Below, in pieces: positions 1 through 8,090 of a stretch of DNA of 64,000 nucleotides. The DNA is from Streptomyces hokutonensis. GTDB lineage: Bacteria > Actinomycetota > Actinomycetes > Streptomycetales > Streptomycetaceae. The stretch is from positions 43,907 to 107,906 of the forward strand of contig NZ_BARG01000002.1 in NCBI RefSeq assembly GCF_000376565.1, read 5' to 3'. Positions within the stretch are counted from its first letter, which is position 1. Every line of letters starts with the position of its first letter. The position numbers were made by a program, and so were the translations under genes. The notes below the pieces were generated by a model. It was not told the origin of the DNA, ran no database searches, and saw nothing but the letters and a program-made list of their open reading frames with translations.

Positions 1-180
1 GCGGTGGACACCGCGGGTGCGGTCCGCGGGCAGCCGCAGCTGCCGTATGTGGGCGAGGTGACCGAGTCCGCGCTGCCACTGGTCGTGCAGCAGGTCCTGG
101 CGGTGGGGATGGCGCAGCGGCACGTCGATGGACGCCCGCTGCCGCCACTCCGCCGCCCCGACCACCTGCGTCCCTGTCAC
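1..180 (-). CDS. partial unknown protein, C-terminal end cut off by window edge
   Basis: A reading frame runs leftward off the window from a GTG at 180. A run of G residues about six bases upstream can act as the ribosome binding site, and an in-frame TAG lies just beyond it at about 236. The 60 visible codons have almost only G or C in third position, as expected of a real Streptomyces gene. I see no recognisable motif; the fragment is rich in His, Arg and Gln. It is divergent from the flavin hydroxylase gene at 332, so it could be its regulator or a partner, but that is only position-based inference. Confidence 0.4.
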   Translation of the reverse strand, partial: MTGTQVVGAAEWRQRASIDVPLRHPHRQDLLHDQWQRGLGHLAHIRQLRLPADRTRGVHR

Positions 181-331
181 GTGTGTCCCCCCGTCGTGGC
201 ACCGATGTTCCTTCCGGCGCCTCGCTACCGCTTTCTAGTCTGCTGCGGACACGATGACCTGCTTCCGGCCGCCGCGGCCACCCACGGCATCGTGGCCGCC
301 GTCGATTCCCGCACCAGAGTGGAGCCCCGCC

Positions 332-1537
332 GTGAACCTGTCCCCGTCCGCCCCCTCGCCGGCCGATGAGGCCGGTGTCCGCGCCGAGTTGACGGAGGCC
401 GCCGCGAAACTCGTACCCATCCTCGCCGGGCAGGCCGAGGAGGGCGAGCGGTTGCGCCGCGTGTCGGACGACGCGGCCCGTGCCCTGCGCGAGGCGGGGA
501 TGCTCCGCCTCGCCACCCCGCGCGCCCTCGGCGGCTTCGGAGCCGGGGTGCGGACCACCATGGAGGTGACGGCCGAACTGGCCCGTGGCGACGCCTCCGC
601 CGGCTGGATCGCGAACATCTACACCGGGGGCGGTCTGGTCGCCTCGCTGATGGACGACCGGGCCCGTGCCGAGGTCTGGGGCCAGGACCCCGACGCCGCC
701 GTCGCCGCGTCGCTCACCCCCGCGGGCTCCGCAGTCACCACCGAGGGCGGCGATCTCGTCGTGTCGGGCCGGTGGGGCTGGGCCTCGGGCATCCAGCACG
801 CGAGCTGGGTGGCCCTGGCGATCGCGCCGGGCGCCGCCGACCAGCCGCCGTCGATCGCCCTGGTGCGGGTCGAGGACCTCACGGTCGAGGACACCTGGCA
901 CGTGGCGGGCATGGCCGGCACCGGCAGCAACACCGTCGTCGCCGACCAGGTGACCGTGCCGGCCCACCGGACGCTGAACATGGGCGCCGTCCTGGCCGGC
1001 GCGTACGCCGGCCGCCACGAGGGCGAGCCCCGCAACGCCGTGGCGGTCGCCTCCATGCTCGCCCTGACCGTCGTCGCGCCCATGCTCGGCATGGCCCGGG
1101 CCGCCCTGGACCTGACCCTCGCGACGGCCGCCCGCAAGCCCATGTCCCTGACGGTCTACGAGCGCCTCGCCGACTCACCGAGCGTCCAGCTCGCCGTCGC
1201 CGACGCCGCCTCCCTCGTCGACACCGCCCAGTTGCACGCGTTGCGGGCCGCCGACGACCTCGACCGCGCCGCCGCCGAGGCCCGGCAGCTCACGGTCGCG
1301 GAGCGCGCCCGGATCCGCATGGACACCGCGGTCGCCGCGATCCGCAGCCGCGAGGCGGTGGACCGCCTGGTCTCCGTGTCCGGCGCGAGCACCTTCGCCC
1401 TGGCCAACCCGCTCCAGCGGATCTGGCGCGACCTGGGCACCGCCTCACGCCATGGCGTCGTCAACCCCGATCTCGGCCGGGAGATCTACGGCCGCAGTCT
1501 GCTCGGCATCGCCGAACAGCCCACGTTCATCATCTGA
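332..1537 (+). CDS. acyl-CoA dehydrogenase-fold flavin monooxygenase/hydroxylase
   Basis: A protein of 401 residues when started at GTG 332, which has a GGAG eight bases upstream. The frame is open further upstream, but that leader is Pro/Arg-rich and has no binding site. The layout is that of the acyl-CoA dehydrogenase superfamily: an N-terminal helical domain, a central beta domain with 'GRWGWASGIQHASW' (substrate/flavin edge), 'MAGTGSNTVV', and a C-terminal four-helix domain ending in 'RIWRDLGTASRHGVVNPDLG'. The 'SG.QHA.W' and 'RD...A..H' features fit the group D two-component monooxygenases (HsaA/HpaB type) rather than true acyl-CoA dehydrogenases, which usually keep a catalytic Glu. Such enzymes use reduced flavin from a separate reductase. 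No reductase is visible next door, and the substrate is unknown. Confidence 0.82.
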   Translation: MNLSPSAPSPADEAGVRAELTEAAAKLVPILAGQAEEGERLRRVSDDAARALREAGMLRLATPRALGGFGAGVRTTMEVTAELARGDASAGWIANIYTGGGLVASLMDDRARAEVWGQDPDAAVAASLTPAGSAVTTEGGDLVVSGRWGWASGIQHASWVALAIAPGAADQPPSIALVRVEDLTVEDTWHVAGMAGTGSNTVVADQVTVPAHRTLNMGAVLAGAYAGRHEGEPRNAVAVASMLALTVVAPMLGMARAALDLTLATAARKPMSLTVYERLADSPSVQLAVADAASLVDTAQLHALRAADDLDRAAAEARQLTVAERARIRMDTAVAAIRSREAVDRLVSVSGASTFALANPLQRIWRDLGTASRHGVVNPDLGREIYGRSLLGIAEQPTFII

Positions 1538-1553
1538 CCGCCGGGAGAACATG

Positions 1554-1600
1554 CCGAAGGCGCCCGCCTCACCGCTGTGGGTGATGCGGGCGCCCTTCGG
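1554..1600. terminator. bidirectional hairpin terminator
   Basis: A long stem pairs CCGAAGG-CGCCCGC with GCGGGCG-CCCTTCGG (one bulge), with an inner CACC/GGTG pairing. It lies between the convergent ends of the hydroxylase gene (1537) and the small membrane protein gene (1612), so it can serve both. An AAAA/TTTT tract follows on the side used by the plus-strand hairpin. Confidence 0.75.
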
Positions 1601-1611
1601 AAAAGGTGAGG

Positions 1612-1875
1612 TCAGGCCTTCGTGCCGGTGGCGGACTTGGCCTTCGGCGCACGGTCCTTGGACTTGTCCAGCGCCAGGACCAGGCCCGCGATGATCGCGA
1701 ACAGGGCCAGCGGGATCAGGACATAGAGCCCCAGCGTCTCGGCGACGCTCAGGCCGTTGCCCGGGTCGTCGCCGTCGTCGCGGGTGAGCGCGAGCGCGGG
1801 GGACGTCATGAGCAGCATCATCAGCGTCGTACCGGCAACCAGGGCACCGGCGCGCAGGGCGTTCTTCTTGTCCAC
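1612..1875 (-). CDS. small exported membrane protein
   Basis: A protein of 87 residues. A basic start (MDKKNALRAG) leads into a hydrophobic stretch (about residues 9-28) that looks like a signal peptide or first membrane segment. An acidic 'TRDDGDDPGNG' segment follows, then a second clear membrane helix at about residues 44-68 and a Lys-rich C-terminal tail. The expected topology is two membrane segments with a short acidic external loop. I do not recognise the family. Small proteins of this shape are common and conserved near malQ in Streptomyces as I recall. Codon use is normal for the host and it converges on the hydroxylase gene across a terminator. Confidence 0.7.
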   Translation of the reverse strand: MDKKNALRAGALVAGTTLMMLLMTSPALALTRDDGDDPGNGLSVAETLGLYVLIPLALFAIIAGLVLALDKSKDRAPKAKSATGTKA

Positions 1876-1941
1876 ACCGCAAAAGTAGCGAACGCCCGAA
1901 CGAGCCGCGCGCCCGGGGGTGCCGTATGGGGCGTACGGGCG

Positions 1942-4074
1942 TCACGGGCCCCCTTCCGCACCCCCGCCCGAGCCCGTTTCCGCACCCGCCTCCAACCCCG
2001 CCCGCAGCACATCCACCAGCGCGTGCAGCCTCGGCGACGCGGCGAGTTCCTCCAGCGTCACGGGACGGCCCTCCGCGTCGGCGATCGGGAGGCGCCAGTT
2101 CGGGTACTGGTCCCAGGTGCCGGGCAGGTTCTGCGGGCGGCGGTCGCCGATCGTGTCGGGGAGCCAGACGCCGATCATGCGGGCCGGTGTGCGGAGCAGG
2201 AAGCGGTGGACGGCGTGGATCTCCGCCTCCTCCTCGGACGCGGGCCGCCCGCCGCCCGTCGCCGGTTCGTAGAGACCGAGCCGGGCCAGCAGGGCCAGCC
2301 ACTCCCCCACGTCGGTGGCGGCCTCGACGCGCTCCTCCTCCACCGGGCGGGTCAACAGGCCCAGCCGGTACCGGAGTTCGACGTGTTCGCCGGTGAGGCG
2401 GGCCGCGGTGGGCGGCAGGTCGTGGGTGGTGGCGGTGGCGAGGCAGTCGGCGCGCCACCTCTCGGGCGCGAGGGGGCGGCCGTCGCCGTCCCAGTCCCGT
2501 TCGAACCACAGCACCGACGTGCCGAGCACCCCGCGCTCCTGCAACTCCTCGCGCACACCCGGCTCCACGGTCCCCAGGTCCTCGCCGATCACCACGGACC
2601 CGGCGCGCGAGGCCTCCAGGGCGAGGATCGCGAGCATGGCCTCGGCGTCGTAGCGGACGTAGGTGCCCTCGGTGGGCGGTCCGCCCTGGGGGACCCACCA
2701 CAGGCGGAACAGGCCCATGACGTGGTCGATGCGCAGGGCGCCGGCGTAACGGAAGAGCGCGCGGAGCAGGCGGCGGTAGGGGGCGTAGCCCGACTCGGCG
2801 AGGCGGTCCGGGCGCCAGGGGGGCAAACCCCAGTCCTGGCCGAGGGAGTTGAAGGCGTCGGGGGGCGCGCCGACCGACATGCCGGACGCGAAGTGGTCCT
2901 GCTGCGCCCAGGCGTCGGCGCCGTCGGGATGCACCCCCACGGCGAGGTCGTGCACGACTCCGAGCGGCATGCCCGCTTCGCGTGCGGCCCGCTGGGCGGC
3001 GGTGAGTTGGGTGTCGGTGAGCCAGGCGAGGCGGGAGTGGAAGTCGACGCGGTCCATCAACTCGGCGCGGGCGCGGGCGGTTTCGGGCGAGCGCGGGTCG
3101 CGCAGACCGACGGGCCACCTGCGCCAGTCCGAGCCGTGCACCTCGGCGAGGGCGGACCAGGTGGCGTGGTCCTCCAGCGCCTCGCCCTCGCGGGCGAGGA
3201 AGTCGGCGTAGGCGGCCCGCCGTCCGGGCCCGAGGGGGACCTGGCGTACGAGTTCCAGCGCCTCCCGCTTGAGCTCCCACACGGCGTCGCGGTCGATCAA
3301 CGCGCCCTTCTCCAGGACGGATTCGCGCAGCCGCGCGGCTCGTTCGAGGAGTCCGCGCACCTGCTCGCGCTCCTCGACGTAGGCGAACTCGGGGACGTCC
3401 TCGACCCGCAGATACACCGGGTCGGGGAAGCGGCGCGAGGACGGGCGGTAGGGCGAGGGGTCGGTGGGGGCGCCGGGCACGGCCGCGTGCAACGGGTTGA
3501 CCTGCACGAATCCGGCGCCGAGCGCCCGCCCGGCCCAGGCGGTCAGCTCGCCCAGGTCACCGAGGTCGCCCATGCCCCAGGAGCGCCGGGAGAGCAGCGA
3601 GTAGACCTGCACCATCAGTCCGTACGACCGTCCGGCGGGCGTCGGCAACCGGTCCGGGGCGATGACGAGATGGGCCTCGGCGCTGCGGCCGTCCGGGGCG
3701 GTGGCGGTCAAGTGGTGGACGCCGGGCGTGAGTCGGTCAACGCCTGTCCGGGTCTCGCCCTGTTCGGTCTCGATGTGCAGCCGGGTGCCCTCGGGCAGCG
3801 CGTCGAGCGCGGCGGGGGTGCCGCCGTGCCGGCCCACGACGGTGGGCGGCAACAGCCGTCCGGCCAGCTCCTGTTGGCGGGCGGCGAGCGCGGCGCGTAC
3901 CGCCCGCGGGGTGCTCGCGTCGACGCCGAGGGCGGCCAGTACGGCGACGACGGCGCCGGACGAGGCCGGGACCGCGCGGTCCGGGGAGGGGCTGTAGGCG
4001 GTGGCGACGCCGTGCAGTTCGGCGAGCCGGGACAACTCCTCGCCGAGGGCTTCGGCCGGCCGGGGTGCTGTCAT
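1942..4074 (-). CDS. malQ: 4-alpha-glucanotransferase (amylomaltase, GH77)
   Basis: A protein of 710 residues, the usual size for actinobacterial amylomaltase. MalQ transfers alpha-1,4-glucan chains between maltodextrins and releases glucose, in the cytoplasm. Family GH77 landmarks are present: 'RSYGLMVQVYSLLSRRSWGMGDLGDL', split here as the GLMVQ and WGMGDLGDL blocks after a roughly 140-residue N-terminal extension; the 'ALRIDHVMGLFRLWWVP' block with the nucleophile Asp; 'VIGEDLGTVEPGVR' with the acid/base Glu; and 'TTHDLPP' with the transition-state Asp. Its ATG directly follows the stop of the small gene upstream (4075), so the two are translationally coupled. There is no other maltose gene in the neighbourhood, so substrate supply comes from elsewhere. 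Confidence 0.96.
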   Translation of the reverse strand: MTAPRPAEALGEELSRLAELHGVATAYSPSPDRAVPASSGAVVAVLAALGVDASTPRAVRAALAARQQELAGRLLPPTVVGRHGGTPAALDALPEGTRLHIETEQGETRTGVDRLTPGVHHLTATAPDGRSAEAHLVIAPDRLPTPAGRSYGLMVQVYSLLSRRSWGMGDLGDLGELTAWAGRALGAGFVQVNPLHAAVPGAPTDPSPYRPSSRRFPDPVYLRVEDVPEFAYVEEREQVRGLLERAARLRESVLEKGALIDRDAVWELKREALELVRQVPLGPGRRAAYADFLAREGEALEDHATWSALAEVHGSDWRRWPVGLRDPRSPETARARAELMDRVDFHSRLAWLTDTQLTAAQRAAREAGMPLGVVHDLAVGVHPDGADAWAQQDHFASGMSVGAPPDAFNSLGQDWGLPPWRPDRLAESGYAPYRRLLRALFRYAGALRIDHVMGLFRLWWVPQGGPPTEGTYVRYDAEAMLAILALEASRAGSVVIGEDLGTVEPGVREELQERGVLGTSVLWFERDWDGDGRPLAPERWRADCLATATTHDLPPTAARLTGEHVELRYRLGLLTRPVEEERVEAATDVGEWLALLARLGLYEPATGGGRPASEEEAEIHAVHRFLLRTPARMIGVWLPDTIGDRRPQNLPGTWDQYPNWRLPIADAEGRPVTLEELAASPRLHALVDVLRAGLEAGAETGSGGGAEGGP

Positions 4075-4317
4075 CTAGGGCCTCGTCGAGTCCGGGTCGG
4101 CGAACACGGCGGACTCGCTGGTGAGCGGGGCCGTGTCGGCGAGTGGCGGCTCGCTGGTGAGGGGTTCGGCGTCGGTCAGCGGGGGTTCGCTGGTGAGCGG
4201 GGTCTCGGCCCAGGCGCCCTCGGAGTCGACGTGGAAGAGCTCGGGTTCGAGGTCGGCGGACGGCTCCGCGACGCGTTTGGAACGGGCCGGGAGCGGAAGT
4301 GATGCCGATGCGGCCAC
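4075..4317 (-). CDS. small acidic repeat protein coupled to malQ
   Basis: An 80-residue protein starting at GTG 4317 with a textbook AAGGAGG six bases upstream, which argues strongly that it is translated. The C-terminal half is built from near-repeats of a nine-residue unit around 'PLTSEPPL' (three to four copies, about residues 40-68), so it is acidic, Pro/Ser/Thr-rich and probably disordered. Its stop codon abuts the malQ ATG, so its translation probably delivers ribosomes to malQ. No membrane segment, signal peptide or known domain is visible. It could be a regulatory partner of MalQ or simply a coupling leader; the sequence cannot decide. Confidence 0.6.
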   Translation of the reverse strand: MAASASLPLPARSKRVAEPSADLEPELFHVDSEGAWAETPLTSEPPLTDAEPLTSEPPLADTAPLTSESAVFADPDSTRP

Positions 4318-4469
4318 GGTGGCCTCCTTGTCGGGATGGTCGGGTCGGGCGACGGTCCGGTTACCGCAGCCCTACCCAGTGGGCGCGACGGCAGACCTCC
4401 AGGTTGGGGTACGGGCGGCACCGTGGCCACTCCCGTACCGGACACCCGTACGTTTCCCGCTGATCACTA

Positions 4470-4501
4470 TTCACTCAGTACATGTATCCAGTGCATACTG
4501 A
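4470..4501 (+). promoter_or_regulatory. putative promoter and PadR operator over the start of the padR gene
   Basis: Inverted arms TCAGTA (4475-4480) and TACTGA (4496-4501) flank 15 bases, and the right arm runs into the gene start. A TTCACT (4470) and CATACT (4494) pair 18 bases apart could be the -35 and -10, which would place the transcript start at the ATG at 4507 (leaderless). PadR regulators usually repress their own promoters through such palindromes. The promoter assignment is inference. Confidence 0.45.
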
Positions 4502-4506
4502 TGTCC

Positions 4507-5040
4507 ATGAGCACCCGCCACATCCTGCTGGGCCTGCTCGCCCAAGGACCGAGCCACGGCTACGACCTGAAGCGACGCCACGACGAACGCTTCCCGCAGG
4601 CCCGCCCGCTGGCCTACGGGCAGGTCTACACGACCCTGCAACGCCTGGTCCGGGACGGTCTCGCGGAGGTCGACGGCACCGGCTCGGACGGCGGCCCGGA
4701 GCGGACGGCGTACCGCTCGACGGCCGAGGGTGCGCGTGAACTCGCGCACTGGGCGGGGGAGATCGCGCCGCCCGCGCCCTTCGTGACGAACGAGATCTTC
4801 GCCAAGGTCGTCGTCTCGATCCTGTCCGGCGGCGACCCGGAGGCGTATCTGCGGGCCCAGCGCGCCGCCCACATGGAGCGGATGCGCGAACTCACGGCGC
4901 TCAAGACCGCCAAGGGCGCCGACCTGGCGACCGTCCTCTCGGCGGACTACGCCCTCAACCACCTTGACGCGGACCTCCGTTGGATGGCGACGACGGCGGC
5001 CCGGCTGACCACTCTGACCGCGGAGGTCGACACAGCATGA
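4507..5040 (+). CDS. PadR-family transcriptional regulator
   Basis: A protein of about 177 residues; ATG 4501 two codons earlier is equally in frame. The N-terminal winged helix is typical PadR: 'HILLGLLAQGPSHGYDLKRR' then 'LAYGQVYTTLQRLVRDGLAE' and a wing with 'YRSTAEGARELAHW'. The C-terminal part (about residues 95-177) is the helical Vir_act_alpha_C-type dimerisation domain. There is no ribosome binding site, and a plausible -10 lies directly upstream, so the transcript may be leaderless. Its TGA overlaps the ATG of the ABC ATPase gene (ATGA), making a three-gene unit in which the regulator most likely controls the exporter in response to a toxic ligand, as for other PadR-ABC pairs. Confidence 0.9.
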   Translation: MSTRHILLGLLAQGPSHGYDLKRRHDERFPQARPLAYGQVYTTLQRLVRDGLAEVDGTGSDGGPERTAYRSTAEGARELAHWAGEIAPPAPFVTNEIFAKVVVSILSGGDPEAYLRAQRAAHMERMRELTALKTAKGADLATVLSADYALNHLDADLRWMATTAARLTTLTAEVDTA

Positions 5041-5735
5041 GCGACATCGGGGGTACGGCGGCGCCGCTGCTCGCGGCCCGGGACCTTGCCAAGGCGCACG
5101 GCAGGACCCGGGCGCTGGACGGCGCCTCGGCCGACCTGGCGGCCGGCGAGATCCTCGCCGTCACGGGGACCAGCGGCAGCGGCAAGAGCACCCTGCTGCA
5201 CTGCCTGGCCGGGATCGTCCGCCCGGACGAGGGGACGGTGACGTACGCAGGAGAACGGCTGGACGAGCTGCCGGAGAAGCGGCTCAGCGAGCTGCGGCGG
5301 ACCGAGTTCGGGGTGGTCTTCCAGTTCGGGCAGCTGATACCCGAGCTGACGGCCGTCGACAACGTGGGCCTGCCCCTGCTGCTGGCCGGGGCCGGCCGCG
5401 CCGAGGCGCGGCAGCGGGCCGGTGAGTGGCTGGAGCGGTTCGGGGTGCGCGGGCAGGCCGAGCTGCGGCCGGGCGCGCTGAGCGGCGGCCAGGCCCAGCG
5501 GGTCGCGCTCGCCCGGGCCCTGGTGACCGGCCCGAGGATCGTCTTCGCGGACGAACCGACCGGCGCGCTGGACTCCCTGGCGAGCGAGCAGGTGATGACG
5601 GCACTGGTGGGAACGGCCCGCGAGTCGGGTGCGGCGGTCGTGCTGATCACCCATGACGCGCAGGTCGCGGCCTACGCGGACCGCGAGATCCGGCTGACGG
5701 ACGGGACCGTGGCGCGGGCGGGGGTGACGGCGTGA
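5037..5735 (+). CDS. ABC transporter ATP-binding protein (MacB/LolD-type)
   Basis: A 232-residue ATPase started at ATG 5037, which overlaps the regulator's stop. It has Walker A 'GTSGSGKST', Q-loop 'VFQFGQLIPELTAVDNV', signature 'LSGGQAQRVALARAL', Walker B 'IVFADEPTGALDS' and H-loop 'VLITHDAQVAAYADR'. The 'DEPTGALDS' and 'FQFGQLIPELT' wording places it in the MacB/LolD/FtsE group that works with FtsX-like permeases. It pairs with the permease encoded from 5732 (GTGA overlap). Together they should form a mechanotransmission-type or drug/peptide efflux ABC system at the cytoplasmic membrane under PadR control. Confidence 0.95.
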   Translation: MSDIGGTAAPLLAARDLAKAHGRTRALDGASADLAAGEILAVTGTSGSGKSTLLHCLAGIVRPDEGTVTYAGERLDELPEKRLSELRRTEFGVVFQFGQLIPELTAVDNVGLPLLLAGAGRAEARQRAGEWLERFGVRGQAELRPGALSGGQAQRVALARALVTGPRIVFADEPTGALDSLASEQVMTALVGTARESGAAVVLITHDAQVAAYADREIRLTDGTVARAGVTA

Positions 5736-7093
5736 AGTCGTTGCTCGCCGATCTGCGGCTGGCCTGGCTGCTCACCCGGGGGTCCGACCGCCGGGAGTGG
5801 TGGCGCGTCCTGCTCACCGCCGTCGGGGCGGCCCTGGCGACCGGCCTCGGGCTGGTCGTCGCCGCGCTGCTGCCCCTGAAGGGGCACCACACCGTGTCCG
5901 TGGGCGGCGGGCTGCTCGACCGGGCCGATACCCGGATCGGTGTGGTCGCCGCACTCCTGCTGCTGTTCGTCCCGGTGCTCGGCTTCCTGGGCCAGTGCGC
6001 CCGGGTCGGCGCGGTGCACCGCGACCGCCGGCTCGCGGCGCTGCGGCTCGCCGGGGCCACTCCCGGCCAGACCCGGCGGATCGCGGCCCTGGAGTCGGGA
6101 CTGGCCTGTCTGGCGGGCTCGGCGGTGGCCACGGCCTTCGCCGTACCGGCCCTGCTGCGGCTGTGGCACAGCCCCGTCCCCCTGGCCTGGGCGGGCATCG
6201 CCGCGGTGGCCGTAGGAGTGCCGGTGCTGGGCGCGGCAGTGAGCGCGCTGGTGCTGCGCGGAGTGGTGGCCTCTCCCCTGGGGCGGATCCGGCGGCTGCG
6301 GCCGGCCGAGGGTCCGGGGCGGCTGTTCCGAGTGGCGACGGCGGTGCTGGCACTGTCCGTGGTGTACATCGTGACCACCCCCTTCCACGACGTGCCCTTC
6401 GAGTTCGCCCTCACCCCGCTCACGGTCGTCGGCGTGTGTCTGCTGATCGGTGCCGTGGCGGTGTGGCTGACCGGCGCATCGGCCCGGCAGCTCGGCGAGG
6501 GCGTGGCCGCCCGCGCGCAGCGCCCGGCGGTACTGATCGCGGCGGAGCGACTGCGCGACGACCCGTGGGCGGCGGCCCGTACGCATGCCGCGGTCCTGCT
6601 GGTGACGGTCGTCGGCTCCGGCTTCATGGGGATACGGCAGGTGCTGCTCTCGGTCCTGCGCGACGAGGCGGACCAGTACGCGGAGGGCATCGGCTTCTAC
6701 GAGAACGGCCTCAACCTCGTCGGCCTCGCGCTCCTCTTCGCGCTCGCCCTGGTCCTGGCCGCGCTCGCCGTCGGCACCGCCGAGTCCGTCGCCACCCGGC
6801 GCCGCGGCCTGGCCGCCCAGGTGGCGGCCGGGGTGCCGTATCCGGTGCTCGCGCGGGCGACCCTGCTGGAGACCGCCGTACCGCTGGCACCCGCGCTCAC
6901 GCTGGCGGGCCTCGGCGGCACGACGATCGGCGTCTGGTACGGCGCCGCCGCCTCGGAGCACACGGCGATCCCGGTGCCGTACGACGCGCTGCTGGTCCCG
7001 GTCGCGGTGTACGCGGCCTGTCTGCTGGCGGCGGCCACGTCACTGCCGCTGCTGCGCCGCTCGGTGCGTCCCGGCGAGCTGCGCTACGCATGA
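5732..7093 (+). CDS. FtsX-like ABC transporter permease
   Basis: A 453-residue membrane protein with GTG start overlapping the ATPase stop. It has about eight hydrophobic segments in two halves: an N-terminal segment at about residues 30-52, clusters at 70-90, 120-180 and 200-250, then a C-terminal group at 285-310, 330-355, 380-400 and 420-440. This is the FtsX/MacB-permease arrangement without a large extracytoplasmic domain, as seen in many actinobacterial two-gene exporters. The cytoplasmic loop 'QCARVGAVHRDRRLAALRLAG' resembles the coupling helix that contacts the ATPase. Its substrate cannot be read from the sequence. Confidence 0.9.
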   Translation: MKSLLADLRLAWLLTRGSDRREWWRVLLTAVGAALATGLGLVVAALLPLKGHHTVSVGGGLLDRADTRIGVVAALLLLFVPVLGFLGQCARVGAVHRDRRLAALRLAGATPGQTRRIAALESGLACLAGSAVATAFAVPALLRLWHSPVPLAWAGIAAVAVGVPVLGAAVSALVLRGVVASPLGRIRRLRPAEGPGRLFRVATAVLALSVVYIVTTPFHDVPFEFALTPLTVVGVCLLIGAVAVWLTGASARQLGEGVAARAQRPAVLIAAERLRDDPWAAARTHAAVLLVTVVGSGFMGIRQVLLSVLRDEADQYAEGIGFYENGLNLVGLALLFALALVLAALAVGTAESVATRRRGLAAQVAAGVPYPVLARATLLETAVPLAPALTLAGLGGTTIGVWYGAAASEHTAIPVPYDALLVPVAVYAACLLAAATSLPLLRRSVRPGELRYA

Positions 7094-7094
7094 C

Positions 7095-7133
7095 GGTCCG
7101 CCCCGGGAGCACAGGGGACTCCCGGGGCGGACC
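7095..7133. terminator. 15-bp perfect hairpin terminator
   Basis: GGTCCGCCCCGGGAG (7095-7109) pairs perfectly with CTCCCGGGGCGGACC (7119-7133) around a nine-base loop, one base after the permease stop. There is no T tract, which is normal for Streptomyces. It also sits downstream of the convergent HNH gene. Confidence 0.85.
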
Positions 7134-7198
7134 GCTCCGTACCGTCGTACGGAACCGGGTGTTGCGGGGTACAGCGGGGTACACAAAAGCCCGGATCG

Positions 7199-7735
7199 TC
7201 AGGCGGAGATGCCGTCGATCCGGGCCATCGCGTCCTCCGCGCCGTATGGCTGCAGGTACGGCAGCCAGCGCGGGTCCCTGTGCCCGGTCCCGATGATGCG
7301 CCAGGCCAGGCCGGTGGGTGGGGCGGGTTTGTGGCGCAGCCGCCAGCCGATCTCGAAGAGATGTCGGTCGGCCTTCGTGTGGTTGCAGCGGCGGCAGGAC
7401 GCCACCACGTTGTCCCAGGCGTGCTTGCCCCCGCGGCTGCGCGGAATGACATGGTCGACGCTGGTTGCGACGCCACCGCAGTACATGCACCGGCCCCCGT
7501 CGCGCGCGAAGAGCGCCCGCCGGGTAAGAGGAACGGGCCCCCGATAGGGAACCCGCACGAATCGCTTGAGCCGGACCACGCTGGGTGCGGGGACTGTGAC
7601 GGTTGCGCTGTGCATATAGGCGCCGGATTCCTCCAGGGAGACAGCCTTGTTCTCCAGGACGAGGACGAGCGCGCGGCGGAGCGGTACGACGCCGAGTGGC
7701 TCGTACGACGCGTTGAGGACCAGGACATGCGGCAC
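7199..7735 (-). CDS. HNH endonuclease-domain protein
   Basis: A 178-residue protein from GTG 7735, chosen because AAGGAGG lies five bases upstream. The first 70 residues ('VLVLNASYEPLGVVPLRRAL' onward) are the conserved N-terminal domain of a widespread actinobacterial HNH family. The HNH core follows: 'CMYCGG' and 'CRRCN' as zinc-binding Cys pairs, 'SVDHVIPRSRGG' carrying the catalytic His, and 'WDNVVASC' with the Asn. The family is usually chromosomal and single-copy rather than mobile, so a housekeeping nuclease or DNA-repair role is more likely than homing. It is divergent from the mscS-like gene, with a 355-bp shared upstream region. Confidence 0.9.
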   Translation of the reverse strand: MPHVLVLNASYEPLGVVPLRRALVLVLENKAVSLEESGAYMHSATVTVPAPSVVRLKRFVRVPYRGPVPLTRRALFARDGGRCMYCGGVATSVDHVIPRSRGGKHAWDNVVASCRRCNHTKADRHLFEIGWRLRHKPAPPTGLAWRIIGTGHRDPRWLPYLQPYGAEDAMARIDGISA

Positions 7736-7988
7736 GGATGCCTCCTTGTGCGTCGGCGGCGCGTGGCTCGCGCCGGGACGATCTGTAGTCAGTCTCCCCT
7801 CATGCCTGGTGGAAGCGCCACCATGTCCCGGTAACGGGCTGGGAGTGTTTTCGACCACATGTGATCCGTCCCCGGGACGGCCGTGGGTTCGTCCCACCTG
7901 TTCTTTCCCGGTTGAACACAGCCTCTCCCCCGAATGCGGCAACGATCCTCACGCGTTGCCCCGATAGTGTGGTGGATCCGCCCCTACG

Positions 7989-8042
7989 GTGACCTATTCG
8001 TGACCTAGACCGCGTGTACGAAGACGTGTACGACGTGTAAGA
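7989..8042 (+). repeat. two sets of short direct repeats upstream of the MscS gene
   Basis: GTGACCTA occurs at 7989 and 8000 (11-base period). GTGTACGA occurs at 8014 and 8026, with a third variant copy GTGTAAGA at 8035. They sit 50-100 bases before the MscS start, in the 7736-8090 intergenic region. The 11-base period puts the copies on one face of the helix, as for response-regulator sites, but the sequence is not the canonical PhoP box. I see nothing else certain in this intergenic stretch. Confidence 0.45.
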
Positions 8043-8090
8043 CCTGACCGCAGCGCCGGGGGCGGACCGCAGCACCTGGAGGTACCTGCC

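Noticed and set aside
1445..4302. Very long open frames on both strands across malQ
   Set aside because: They are antisense and out-of-frame shadows caused by high GC third positions: their proteins are Arg/Pro/Gly-rich without motifs, while malQ has all family motifs.
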